Below are positions 46,675 to 60,413 of a stretch of DNA of 64,000 nucleotides, piece after piece; positions within the stretch are counted from its first letter, which is position 1; every line of letters starts with the position of its first letter. The notes below the pieces were generated by a model. It was not told where the DNA came from, did no database searches, and saw only the letters and a program-made list of their open reading frames with translations. The stretch is from Bacillota bacterium (GTDB taxonomy: Bacteria > Bacillota > UBA4882 > UBA10575). Location of the stretch: the NCBI GenBank assembly GCA_012727535.1, contig JAAYGU010000069.1:41685-105684 (forward strand). The letters are read 5' to 3'. A program made the position numbers and the translations under genes.

Positions 46675-47664
46675 GTGGAGAAGATCCCCAATCAAGAAAT
46701 GCCACTCACGGCGGAGCAAGGCAAAGTTTTAAACTTAATCCATTCCTGGCTGGAGCAGAATAATTTCCCAGAAGCGGATCGGACCCAAGCGGAGCAGATC
46801 TGGTTAGATTATGTAAGAAAGACTCGAACTCCCAAAATAACCAACATTAATATGCGTATTTGGGCAGCAACAGTCATTTACCTACTGAGTAGACAACGAG
46901 GGTATTCGTGGGTAAACCAAAACAGATTAGCAAAAGATTTTGGTATCTCGTCCGGTAGCATCAGTAAGCGTTGGCAAGAGATGAATCAGGTACTGGAAAG
47001 GAACAATCCGTACCAAAATTATCTAAGCGCAACTGACTATTTTCTAAATCCACAAACGATGGAGGTTTTTCGTCGGTTGTTGGTTTTTACTCGAACCTCC
47101 AACCGCTGGAAAAACTATGTGGAAGAAACCTTTTATCAGTTTATGGGAGCTGACATTCCCTCGCTCCCCGCCGGATTAATTTTAGAGCTTTATATCTATA
47201 TTACCTGTGACCGGGAGATAGGAGAAGGAAAGCGGATTGTTGACTGTTTTGTGGAGAGTTGTTCCGATTTAAACAAGGAAGAATTAACCTTTTTACAGCG
47301 GATAAAAGCTAGTAGGTTTGGATTGTTTGAAGTTAAAGCAGTCCTTTCCGACCAAGTTTTGTTGTTTTTTGATCTCTTTCGAAGTCAGCAGGTTCAAGTG
47401 GAATATAGCAGCCAAGAGCTTAAAATAGGCGATTTTACAATGGGAAGAATTATTCCGAGGAAAGAAGATGATGGGGCACTGTGGAGTCCGGGCATTTATC
47501 TAATGAAGATCGACCGTTCGGAGATTAAGGAATTGGAACCGGCGGCAAAGAAGTGGTTTTGGGATTATAGTGTCAGGCACAAAGGGTGGGCCACCAATGA
47601 AGAATTTATTCAGGAGAATAGTTTTCTCTTTTGGCGGTGGTTTTTCACCCGCCGGGCCGGTTAA
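46675..47664 (+). CDS. Helix-turn-helix-containing protein of unknown function
   Basis: The 329-residue protein begins with a helical segment and a cyclin-like/HTH region. RIWAATVIYLLSRQRGYSWV is followed by NQNRLAKDFGISSGSISKRWQEM (about 80-102), a good helix-turn-helix. The following 220 residues are rich in aromatic residues with no enzyme motif. Similar helical domains occur with SEC-C motifs, but none is seen here. The GTG start follows GGGGGTG. No family name is proposed. Confidence 0.6.
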   Translation: MEKIPNQEMPLTAEQGKVLNLIHSWLEQNNFPEADRTQAEQIWLDYVRKTRTPKITNINMRIWAATVIYLLSRQRGYSWVNQNRLAKDFGISSGSISKRWQEMNQVLERNNPYQNYLSATDYFLNPQTMEVFRRLLVFTRTSNRWKNYVEETFYQFMGADIPSLPAGLILELYIYITCDREIGEGKRIVDCFVESCSDLNKEELTFLQRIKASRFGLFEVKAVLSDQVLLFFDLFRSQQVQVEYSSQELKIGDFTMGRIIPRKEDDGALWSPGIYLMKIDRSEIKELEPAAKKWFWDYSVRHKGWATNEEFIQENSFLFWRWFFTRRAG

Positions 47665-47769
47665 GAAGAATAGAGAAGATCACCTCATGGTGATGGTTTA
47701 TGAATAAAACACGTTAATGTCGGATTGTGAAAGAAAGAAAATAGAAAAAACTAAGGGGTTGTTGAGTAA

Positions 47770-49182
47770 TTGAGTTACTTAGACCGCATTGATGCTTATC
47801 AAGAAGAGATGCTTTCGACTTTGCAGGAGTTGATTGCGATTCCCAGCGTGAAAACAGAGGCGGGGGGACCGGGAGAACCCTTTGGCCCCGACCTAGCCCG
47901 TGCTTTAAATTATGTTTTAACCTGGGGAGAAAAAAACGGATTCGCCACGAAAAACATCTCGGGGTATGCTGGTCATCTCGAGTACGGCACCGGAGATGAA
48001 ACCGTAGGTGTCTTGGTTCATTTGGATGTTGTCCCAGCGGGTGACGGCTGGAAGTATCCCCCTTTTTCCGGCCAAAGAGCTGAAGCGCGAATTTACGGAC
48101 GAGGGGCGATTGATGATAAAGGGCCGGCGATTGCTGCCATGTATGCCATAAAAGCCTTAAAAGAAGAAGGAGTTAAGCTGAATAAGAAGATCCGGCTCAT
48201 CTTCGGTTGCGATGAAGAAAGCGGCTGGCAATGTATGGAGCATTATTTCAAACACGAGCCCAAGCCAGAGTATGGTTTTACCCCCGATGCTAATTTCCCC
48301 TTGATCAACTGTGAAAAGGGACAATTGGGCCTGGTGATCGAAGGAGAGTTACAAAGCGCCCAAACCGGTTGTCGAATTGAATCTTTAACCGGAGGAAGCC
48401 GGAGAAATGTTGTCCCCGAATGGGCGGAAGCCGTTATTACCTTTCCAGATCAGCAAAGCCTCGAGGCTTTTGTCGCCTCCATCCCGGAAGAAAGGGCCAA
48501 CGAGGTTCAACTCAGTGCGGGTCCAAAGGAGCAACAACTGAGCATTAGAGTAAAAGGTGTATCGGCCCACGCCAGTTTACCGCAGGAAGGCGATAATGCC
48601 GTGACCAAACTGGTAGAAATTATTGCGACGCTCAACGGTACAGGCGGGTGTTGGCCCGCAGTACGGTTTATTCATGAGTGTTTCGGGCGCGAGACCGACG
48701 GCCGCGGATTGGGGATTAACTACCATGATCAGATTTCCGGTGACTTGACGATTAACCTAGGTGTTTTCAAGATAGAGCAGCAAAAAGTCAAGATGGAAGT
48801 GGATATTCGTTATCCGCTGTGCACGAGCGGGGAAGAGCTTCAACAGAAGATTGAGCAGAAGCTGGCTACTTATAATTTAAAGATTACGAATAGTAGTGCA
48901 CTGGCCCCGCATTATCTAGCGGAGGACAACTGGTTAATTAAGACTTTACTCCAAGCGTATCGGGAGGAGACAGGGGATCAATCAGCTCCTCTGGCCATCG
49001 GGGGGCGCACTTACGCGGTAACCCTGGGTAATGCAGTGGCGTTTGGGCCAGTTTTTCCAGGGCGGCCGGAGATTGCGCACCAAAAAGACGAATATATTTC
49101 GATCCAAGACTTGATGGCATGTACCCGAATTTATGCCAAAGCACTTTACGAACTGGCGAAAGCCGACACAGAGTCTGTCTAA
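47770..49182 (+). CDS. M20 family dipeptidase (PepV-like)
   Basis: The 470-residue zinc enzyme has HLDVVPAGDGW, RGAIDDKGP, GCDEESG, TPDANFP and a C-terminal EIAHQKDEYI, the metal ligands of M20 PepV/carnosinase-like peptidases. PepV cuts Xaa dipeptides, including beta-Ala-His. The dimerisation domain lies in the middle. The TTG start directly follows an in-frame TAA and has an AAGGGG site nine bases upstream. It is followed closely by the secreted protein at 49198. Confidence 0.88.
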   Translation: MSYLDRIDAYQEEMLSTLQELIAIPSVKTEAGGPGEPFGPDLARALNYVLTWGEKNGFATKNISGYAGHLEYGTGDETVGVLVHLDVVPAGDGWKYPPFSGQRAEARIYGRGAIDDKGPAIAAMYAIKALKEEGVKLNKKIRLIFGCDEESGWQCMEHYFKHEPKPEYGFTPDANFPLINCEKGQLGLVIEGELQSAQTGCRIESLTGGSRRNVVPEWAEAVITFPDQQSLEAFVASIPEERANEVQLSAGPKEQQLSIRVKGVSAHASLPQEGDNAVTKLVEIIATLNGTGGCWPAVRFIHECFGRETDGRGLGINYHDQISGDLTINLGVFKIEQQKVKMEVDIRYPLCTSGEELQQKIEQKLATYNLKITNSSALAPHYLAEDNWLIKTLLQAYREETGDQSAPLAIGGRTYAVTLGNAVAFGPVFPGRPEIAHQKDEYISIQDLMACTRIYAKALYELAKADTESV

Positions 49183-49197
49183 GGGAAGGGGAAAGTA

Positions 49198-51483
49198 ATG
49201 GTTAAACGCGGGGTAACAATCGTATTCATCTTTCTGCTTGGGTTTAGTCTTTGTTTTCCCGTACCGACAGTGGAAGGAAGCACGGCGATTCCTTTAACGA
49301 TTAAAGAACGGGCCGGACTGGATTGGAAGAGTACTCCGATCACCGTTGGAGTGCCGGTTCCCGCCCAGGCGGAAAGTTTTACCGTGCCTCCCCGGGTGAT
49401 CGACCAATGGGGTAAGGAAGTTCCCAGCCAGGCGGTGCTTCTCGGGGACGAAACGCCGGGAGTTATTCCGCGGTGGTGGCGTATTACGTTTTTAGGGTCA
49501 ATTAATAAAAATGATCTGCTTAACTACCGGGTTGTTCCCGGGAGAGAGCAGCGGGTGCAACCGAATTATCCGGTAACCGTTCATCCCTTGGCCAACGGCT
49601 ATTTTATTGAAAACGGCTGGTTAAGACTTGAATTGAAGGCGGATGAGCCTCTTCTTTCCAAAGTATGGTTTGACCCCAACGGAAGAGGTGCTTTTGCCGA
49701 AGAAACACCAGTGATTGCTTCACCGGTGTTTATTGGAGTAAAAACGGAACAAGGAATTTATGATACGAGTTCTGTTTCCTCCGCGACGATTAGAATCACT
49801 GAGGAAGGACCGGTACGGGTGGTCGTTCGGCTCCGCGGCGAATTGGGCCAGGCTGAACGGGCGGATCGGATCAGTTACGATTGTCGATTGCTGATTTTTG
49901 CGGAATCACCCTATCTCAGTATGGAGATTAACTTTGCTAATCAGACCGGTAATAGTGCTTACTTAGAAGAGGCCTGGTTAAAGTTTAGGAGTCTGCCTGA
50001 CGAAGAAAACTACCAGCTTACTTTTGGGACGGGTGGCAAAACCCCCTTGTCCGCCACCCTTAAAGCGGCGGATAGCGCGCAAGTGTTGGTAGACAAAACG
50101 GGTCGGGTGCAGTGGGGAGGTATCTTGGCGGCCCATTCTCCGCGGCAGGAAGCAAACCCGGCCGCTTTGGGTTGGGCTGACCTGACCGGTCGACGGTGCG
50201 GGTTGAGTGTAGGAATTAAAGCCTTTCGCCAACAGTATCCCAAGGGAATGAAAGTTAACGGGGATGGAGAATTTATTATCCAGCTCGTTCCGGCTTCTTC
50301 TCAGATTCCCTGGACGCAGGGGATGAGTAAGACCCACCATTTAACCTTTTGTTTTCATGGGAACCGGGAACGTAATTGGGCTGATTATGTGGCGGCGCTA
50401 ACCAATGCTCCACCCATCGCTGTCGCTTCAGCAGACTGGTTTAATCAAACCGGAGCCCTGTCCCAACCATTGCTTACTGCAGAGTTTCTTTCAGGTCTGA
50501 CTTCGGAGCTGATGCCCACCGCAATGCTTCTCAAAGAAAAAAACTGGTCGGATCTGTTGAATTTGTACGGACCACCAGACTATGGGGCAGCGATTAATCC
50601 AGAGCATTGGGGTTTCTTTAATTACGGCGACTTACAAGTTGCCTTCTCTGCCCCATGGGCACAACCTGGTGTTTACTGGAATAACAATGCCTACGATCTG
50701 CTCTACCAGTTGTTAGTGGCTTATCTGCAAACCGGCGACCACACCTTCGTTGAGATTGCGGAGGCAGCGCTAACCCATTATCAGGACGTTGATCTGGTTA
50801 GTCCTTCCACTAACACCCGGCCTTTCCCGGGATTAAACCATGTACAAGCAGCACAGACCGGAAAACCAGTTGAAGCCGATGATTTCCGTTATCTGGCCAA
50901 CCGTGGACTGCTCTTAGGTTATTATCTACTCGATGATGACCGGGGAGGAGAGCTGGCGCTCCGGATGGCCGACCGCGTCTGTCTGCAGGATGGGATCAAT
51001 CTGGAAGAACCGCGCACTTTAAGTTTAAGTTTACACGCGGTTTTAACCGGGTACCGGGCGACTGGAAGCTCCATTTATCTTGAACGGGCCGGGGAAATAG
51101 CAAGCACGATTTTAAACTGGCAGAAGCAGCATAACGGAGGCTTCCCTAGTGATTTTATCTATAAATCCGGACTGGTGGCCGATGCCCTGGTTGAGTATTA
51201 CCGATTACGGAAAGATCCCGAGGTACTGGCAGGAATTAAAAGGGCGGTTGATTATGCCATCTATCATTTTTGGGAGGAAGAGACGGGTTTTATCCAGAAT
51301 CCCGGCGGACTGCTTTTCTCTAGTGCCCTGCAGTTATTATCGGCAGAGACCGGTGAGGAGAAATACTTGCAGATAGGACTCACGCAATTAAAAACTTTTT
51401 TGGCACAAGGGTCGCTAACCGATCCCAAAACGGTTGCGCTGTACTATCGTACGCTTCCTTCGCTTTTACAGGGTGTTCGTTAA
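49198..51483 (+). CDS. Secreted RIFT-barrel (PcRGLX/YetA-like) protein
   Basis: The 761-residue protein has a signal peptide (KRGVTIVFIFLLGFSLCF, cleaved near VEGS-TAI). The N-terminal part (about 35-120) looks like a RIFT barrel, with ITVGVPVPAQAESFTVP and RWWRITFLGSI. A beta-sandwich (about 125-395) and a C-terminal alpha/alpha toroid with YGDLQVAF and YRATGSSIYLERAGEI follow. This order resembles exo-rhamnogalacturonan lyases and YetA-like proteins. No catalytic residues were assigned, and the match is by overall look. It starts with ATG after AAGGGGAAA. Confidence 0.55.
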   Translation: MVKRGVTIVFIFLLGFSLCFPVPTVEGSTAIPLTIKERAGLDWKSTPITVGVPVPAQAESFTVPPRVIDQWGKEVPSQAVLLGDETPGVIPRWWRITFLGSINKNDLLNYRVVPGREQRVQPNYPVTVHPLANGYFIENGWLRLELKADEPLLSKVWFDPNGRGAFAEETPVIASPVFIGVKTEQGIYDTSSVSSATIRITEEGPVRVVVRLRGELGQAERADRISYDCRLLIFAESPYLSMEINFANQTGNSAYLEEAWLKFRSLPDEENYQLTFGTGGKTPLSATLKAADSAQVLVDKTGRVQWGGILAAHSPRQEANPAALGWADLTGRRCGLSVGIKAFRQQYPKGMKVNGDGEFIIQLVPASSQIPWTQGMSKTHHLTFCFHGNRERNWADYVAALTNAPPIAVASADWFNQTGALSQPLLTAEFLSGLTSELMPTAMLLKEKNWSDLLNLYGPPDYGAAINPEHWGFFNYGDLQVAFSAPWAQPGVYWNNNAYDLLYQLLVAYLQTGDHTFVEIAEAALTHYQDVDLVSPSTNTRPFPGLNHVQAAQTGKPVEADDFRYLANRGLLLGYYLLDDDRGGELALRMADRVCLQDGINLEEPRTLSLSLHAVLTGYRATGSSIYLERAGEIASTILNWQKQHNGGFPSDFIYKSGLVADALVEYYRLRKDPEVLAGIKRAVDYAIYHFWEEETGFIQNPGGLLFSSALQLLSAETGEEKYLQIGLTQLKTFLAQGSLTDPKTVALYYRTLPSLLQGVR

Positions 51484-51570
51484 AAGTTGGTGTAGCAGCG
51501 ACAAATTGATCAAATACGTAACAGTGCATGATGGCAAGAAAAATGTCAACAACCACCAATAAATTGATCA

Positions 51571-51607
51571 TTAACATTTTGTTAAACACCTTTCCGTCGC
51601 TGATAAA
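51571..51607 (+). promoter_or_regulatory. Putative nifJ promoter overlapped by an inverted repeat
   Basis: TTGTTA (51579-51584) and GATAAA (51602-51607), 17 bases apart, form a possible promoter. The -35 lies within TTAACA-TTT-TGTTAA (51571-51585). Two AAATTGATCA copies (51503-51512 and 51561-51570) lie just upstream. Confidence 0.4.
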
Positions 51608-51729
51608 ATAGGGTATTCTTGAATGGTGACAAGTAGATTCCAACGAGGGATCTTAACTTGGGACCGGAGTATTTCTTCTGGTCTTCTTTCACGTATAGTC
51701 ATTGTTGCAAACGGAATGTTTTATTTTAA

Positions 51730-55260
<3,531 letters not shown>

Positions 55261-55278
55261 AATAAGTACTAGAATAAG

Positions 55279-55310
55279 AGAAACTCACCTTCACGGGTGA
55301 GTTTCTTTTT
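55279..55310 (+). terminator. Intrinsic terminator after nifJ
   Basis: AGAAACTCACC (55279-55289) pairs with GGTGAGTTTCT (55296-55306) and is followed by TTTT. Confidence 0.9.
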
Positions 55311-55334
55311 ATCCTGGAAAATGAGAAATTGTTA

Positions 55335-55363
55335 TTGTTTACCGCGAGAAAAAAGGATATTAT
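55335..55363 (+). promoter_or_regulatory. serS promoter
   Basis: TTGTTT (55335-55340) and TATTAT (55358-55363) with a 17-base spacer. No T-box leader (no specifier loop or AGGGTGG-type antiterminator motif) lies before the gene. Confidence 0.5.
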
Positions 55364-55419
55364 ATTATTGAATAAGGAAATTACTTAAATTAACGAAAAA
55401 ATATGCCACGATTGGGTAG

Positions 55420-56730
<1,311 letters not shown>

Positions 56731-56756
56731 AGAACAGTATAGAAGGAACTTACAGG

Positions 56757-56792
56757 CCCCCCGAAGGGATAACTATTCCCAACGGGGGTTTT
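56757..56792 (+). terminator. Intrinsic terminator after serS
   Basis: CCCCCG (56758-56763) pairs with CGGGGG (56783-56788), with an inner GGGA/TCCC helix, followed by TTTT. Confidence 0.85.
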
Positions 56793-57128
56793 GCCATTTC
56801 CTATGATTCAGTTAGCTTAAGTTACAATAGAAGAGATTGCGGAAGGTTAGACGGGACTAAAAAGTAAAATTCCTATTGATCTTTTAAAAAGGATGTGTTA
56901 AAGCATAACCAAAGGTAAGGAAGAAAGTTTTTTACAAACAAGGTAAAGACTCAAGACAACGATACACCGCTTAGAAGGCAAGGAAATAAAGATTTGATTT
57001 CAAGGAAGAAGGAGCAGATAGTTTGCAGGAAAAATTTTTTTCAAGCTCAGAAAAACGTTTTTCTCACAAATAATGATCCTTGATTTTTTATTTCCACTCA
57101 GATAAACGTTTTTTTGGGAGGTGTAGGT
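56793..57128. other. Gap between serS and the lacI-type gene
   Basis: A 336-base gap without a gene, AT-rich. Its right end carries the twin operator-like sites at 57049 and 57097, which are annotated separately. No other structure was found. Confidence 0.5.
57049..57112. promoter_or_regulatory. Twin LacI-type operator-like sites
   Basis: AGAAAAACGTTTTTCT (57049-57064) is a perfect palindrome. CTCAGATAAACGTTTTTTT (from 57098) repeats its flank and core. The CG centres are 51 bases apart, close to five helical turns. The second site lies just before the ribosome binding site of the regulator gene. Self-regulation by the adjacent LacI-type protein is the likely meaning. Confidence 0.55.
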
Positions 57129-58142
57129 TTGCGCAAGAGGCCGGCAACTCTTAAAGATATTGCTAAGTTAGCCCAAACTTCGGTTGCCACTGTTTCCTGG
57201 GTGTTGAATGGAGATTCCCGCAAATATGTGAGTGAACCTTTACGGGAAAGAGTGTTGGCGGCGGCCAAAGAGCTTAATTATCAGCCCAACCGATTAGCCC
57301 AAGGGCTCAAAGGGAAGTCCCGTAAATTACTGGCCGTAGTCGTACCCCAATTTGAGAATATATTTTTCAACCATATTGTGATTGGTGCGGAAAAATACGC
57401 TAACAGCCGAGGATACCGCTTGTTAATTTGTACGACCGATGATAATCCCCGGAAGGAGAAAGAACTGGTTACACAGTTGATTGCCACCTGGGTGGATGGA
57501 ATTTTACTGGCACCGACCTATGAGGGGAAGAAAACGGTGGAGAGAACTGTCGCGGCCGGTATTCCCTTGGTCCAATTAGACCGGCGGATCGATGAAAATA
57601 TTGATTACGTCGGGATGGATAATTTCAAAATTGCCTATAAAGGAGCCAAATACTTGTTAACCAATAACCACCGGCGGATCGGTTACATTGGGTGGGACAG
57701 TCCTCTACATACAATGCTCGCCCGTAACGAGGGGTTTCTAAAAGCCATAGCTGAGTATGGGATCTCCCAGAATGAAATAAAAATGCGTAAAAGCCCGCGT
57801 GATCCGGAAAAGAGTTACTTGGTGACGAAAGAACTCCTGAAAGAATTTACGCCAACTGCTTTTTATATCGACCAAAATACTATTGCCGACGGGGTCGTGA
57901 GAGCCCTTCGTGAATTAAAGTTCCGCATTCCCGAAGACATTTCGGTCATCATCCACGGGGAACCGACCTGGGCAGTGATGAATGTTCCAGAGTTTACCTG
58001 CGTGTCATTGCCGGATTTTGAAATAGGAGCCAAAGGGGCAGAACTACTCATTACCAAGTTGGAAGGAAAATCACATAAGGCGCAAGCGATTTATCTATCG
58101 GGAGAAATTGTTGAACGGGCTTCCGTCCGTAGGTTAGTTTGA
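57129..58142 (+). CDS. LacI family transcriptional regulator
   Basis: The roughly 338-residue protein has an N-terminal HTH (TLKDIAKLAQTSVATVSWVLNG at about residues 7-28), hinge region NYQPNRLAQGLKGK and a periplasmic-binding-like effector domain with VVPQFENIFFNHIVIGAEKYAN. TTG at 57129 follows GGAGGTG by five bases. The effector is probably a carboxylate or sugar acid transported by the adjacent Tct system (inference). Confidence 0.9.
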   Translation: MRKRPATLKDIAKLAQTSVATVSWVLNGDSRKYVSEPLRERVLAAAKELNYQPNRLAQGLKGKSRKLLAVVVPQFENIFFNHIVIGAEKYANSRGYRLLICTTDDNPRKEKELVTQLIATWVDGILLAPTYEGKKTVERTVAAGIPLVQLDRRIDENIDYVGMDNFKIAYKGAKYLLTNNHRRIGYIGWDSPLHTMLARNEGFLKAIAEYGISQNEIKMRKSPRDPEKSYLVTKELLKEFTPTAFYIDQNTIADGVVRALRELKFRIPEDISVIIHGEPTWAVMNVPEFTCVSLPDFEIGAKGAELLITKLEGKSHKAQAIYLSGEIVERASVRRLV

Positions 58143-58226
58143 TGATGAGGGAGGTGAGGTGAAGACGGTTCTAAACTATTTTTCAAAGTCCTTTCCAACA
58201 AAATTTATTTAAAAGGAGGAAAACCA

Positions 58227-59213
58227 ATGAAAAGAATGGTAAAAATTTTGATGTCGCTGACACTCATCATGGTGATGGCCTTTTCTCCGGTAGTAAGTGC
58301 CAATAATGCTTTCCCCAGGAAATCAGTGGAGTTTATTGTGCCGTGGGCAGCGGGTGGCGGTGTTGATACTTTAATGCGGGCTATTGCTGCGGTCTTTCCT
58401 AAGTATGCCAATAACCAACAACTGATTATCAAAAACGTTCCAGGGGGCGGTGGTGCGATCGGTTTCAATGAGGCGGCCAAGGCCAGACCGGACGGGTACA
58501 CCCTTACTTCCGGAACCACACCTTTAATCACCAAAATACATATGACGCCGGTCCCCTTTAGTCTGGAGAGTTTTGAACCGGTTATGCTGTTTGCGGATAT
58601 TCCGTGTTATATTATGGTTCCGGCCGATTCACCCTACCAAGACCTCCGTGACTATGTGGAAGATGCCAAAAAGCGCCCCGGTATGATCACCCTTGGAAAC
58701 TCTGGCGCGGGTGGTGGTAACCACTTAGTAGCTTTGGCTTTTGAACGGTATGCCGGGATTAAACTGAACCATATTCCCTTTGAGGGTGGTGGTAAATCTT
58801 TCACAGCCTTAATGGGTAAACATGTGGACTCAGTGATCGGATCCTCTCCGGAAGGGATCCCGCAGGCACTAGCCGGAGAATTGCGGATCCTGGGGATCTT
58901 TGGTGACCAGCGTCTAGATCAGTTCCCGCAGGTGTTAACAGCCAAGGAGCAAGGGTTTGATTTTACGGGAACCATGTGGCGGGGGATTGTGGCGCCGAAA
59001 AGAATACCCAAGGAAATCGTCGATCGGCTTGCCCAGATCTTTAAGGCCTGTATGGAAGATCCAGAATTTGTCCAGAGGGCGGCAGAGATGACCGCACCCC
59101 TTAAATACATGGGGCCTGAAGAGTTTGGCGAGTTTATGAAAGCCGAAGATGTAAGATGGAAAGAGCTTATCATCAATAGCAAACTCGGAGATCGCTATAA
59201 AAATCTTTATTAA
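58227..59213 (+). CDS. Tripartite tricarboxylate transporter substrate-binding protein (TctC/Bug family)
   Basis: The 328-residue exported protein has a signal peptide (KILMSLTLIMVMAFSPVVSA) and Bug-family motifs: FPRKSVEFIVPWAAGGGVDTLMRA, NVPGGGGAIGFNEAAKARPDGYTL and GNSGAGGGNHLVALAF. Bug proteins bind carboxylates or other small solutes. No cysteine lipobox is seen. The ATG follows AAGGAGG. It is transcribed with the genes below. Confidence 0.9.
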   Translation: MKRMVKILMSLTLIMVMAFSPVVSANNAFPRKSVEFIVPWAAGGGVDTLMRAIAAVFPKYANNQQLIIKNVPGGGGAIGFNEAAKARPDGYTLTSGTTPLITKIHMTPVPFSLESFEPVMLFADIPCYIMVPADSPYQDLRDYVEDAKKRPGMITLGNSGAGGGNHLVALAFERYAGIKLNHIPFEGGGKSFTALMGKHVDSVIGSSPEGIPQALAGELRILGIFGDQRLDQFPQVLTAKEQGFDFTGTMWRGIVAPKRIPKEIVDRLAQIFKACMEDPEFVQRAAEMTAPLKYMGPEEFGEFMKAEDVRWKELIINSKLGDRYKNLY

Positions 59214-59220
59214 TTATGAA

Positions 59221-59255
59221 GGAAAGAGCGGGAGCCGTTCTCGGCTCCCCTTTCC
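59221..59255 (+). other. Stable hairpin after the tctC-type gene
   Basis: GGAAAG and CTTTCC flank a GGGAGCCG / CGGCTCCC stem (59230-59237 with 59242-59249). There is no T-run, so this looks like an mRNA-stabilising or partial terminator element which would favour the binding-protein message. Confidence 0.5.
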
Positions 59256-59270
59256 GAAGGTGGTGCTCTC

Positions 59271-60380
59271 ATGAACAGATTGGAAGAAGTTTTAGTTAAA
59301 GAAGCAAGAATTCACGAACTCCTAGAGCAGAAAAATCTTAACGGCATTATACTGAAAAAACAAGCCAATTTCTCCTGGTTAACAGCTGGAGGCTACAATA
59401 TGGTTGGGATTGCTGCCGATCACGGTGTGACCTCATTATTGGTAACAAAGACCGGTCGTTATGTGATCGCCAACAAAATTGAAGCCCGGCGAATGATGGA
59501 TGAAGAAAACTTAGAAGCCTTAGGTTTTCAACTGTTGGAACATCCGTGGGACCAGAGCCCGGAAAAGGAGTTTGTCCGGAAAATCTGTGGGGATCTCACG
59601 AAAGTTGGGGCTGATGGTAATTATGGCGAATACCTCGATTTGGAAGGGGATATTAAGAAACTCCGCTACACGCTGACTGAAAGTGAAATCGGACGGTATC
59701 TTTTTTTAGGAAAGAAGCTGGCGACCGCCGTGGAAAAGGTCCTCTTAGGAGTCAAGCCCGGGGACACCGAGTGTGAAATCGCCGGTCGGGTCAGTACTGA
59801 ACTCTGGAAAGACCGGATTGATCCCACCGGGTTTATGGTGGCGGCAGATGAACGGGCCTATTTATACCGGCATCCCATCCCCACGGAAAAGATGGTTAAA
59901 AGGTACGTTATGTTATGTGTAAATGCCCGGTATAAAGGGCTAATTACGACTATTACCCGGATTTTGCATTTTGGCAAACCCGATCCGAAACTGTACAAGC
60001 AATACCAAGATAATGTCGAGATCGAATGCCGAATGATCGCAGCGACCAAACCCGGGGTAGGAGTAAGTATTCCCTTGGAAACGGCGATCAATGCTTACCG
60101 ACAACTGGGGTATGGCGACGAATGGCAGTTCCACCACCAAGGGGGAGCCATGGGTTATCTGGCGCGGGATATCAGGGTGACAAAGGAAAATCAAGAAAAG
60201 GTCCTTGAAAACCAGGCTTTTTGTTGGAATCCGTCCATTGCCGGAACAAAATCAGAGGATGGCTTTATCGTTACCAAGCGAGGGCCGTTAATGATCACGA
60301 AGCCGATTATCTTTCCGGCCGTTCAGTGCGAGGTTGATGGGATTCATTTCATTAAACCGGATCTATTACAGATCGATTAA
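59271..60380 (+). CDS. M24 (creatinase/aminopeptidase P-fold) protein lacking most metal ligands
   Basis: The 369-residue protein has a creatinase-type N-terminal domain and a pita-bread C-terminal domain: GVKPGDTECEIAGRV, ARYKGLITTITRIL, QFHHQGGAMGYLARD and KSEDGFIVTKRG. In aminopeptidase P five residues bind two metal ions (D, D, H, E, E). Here the positions in MLCVNARYKGLITTITR carry C and T instead of the aspartates, and WNPS replaces E-P. Creatinases of this fold are metal-free, so a metal-independent hydrolase is possible. The substrate is unknown. Confidence 0.75.
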   Translation: MNRLEEVLVKEARIHELLEQKNLNGIILKKQANFSWLTAGGYNMVGIAADHGVTSLLVTKTGRYVIANKIEARRMMDEENLEALGFQLLEHPWDQSPEKEFVRKICGDLTKVGADGNYGEYLDLEGDIKKLRYTLTESEIGRYLFLGKKLATAVEKVLLGVKPGDTECEIAGRVSTELWKDRIDPTGFMVAADERAYLYRHPIPTEKMVKRYVMLCVNARYKGLITTITRILHFGKPDPKLYKQYQDNVEIECRMIAATKPGVGVSIPLETAINAYRQLGYGDEWQFHHQGGAMGYLARDIRVTKENQEKVLENQAFCWNPSIAGTKSEDGFIVTKRGPLMITKPIIFPAVQCEVDGIHFIKPDLLQID

Positions 60381-60413
60381 GAACACTGGATTTCTAATGA
60401 GGAGGTTATTATT

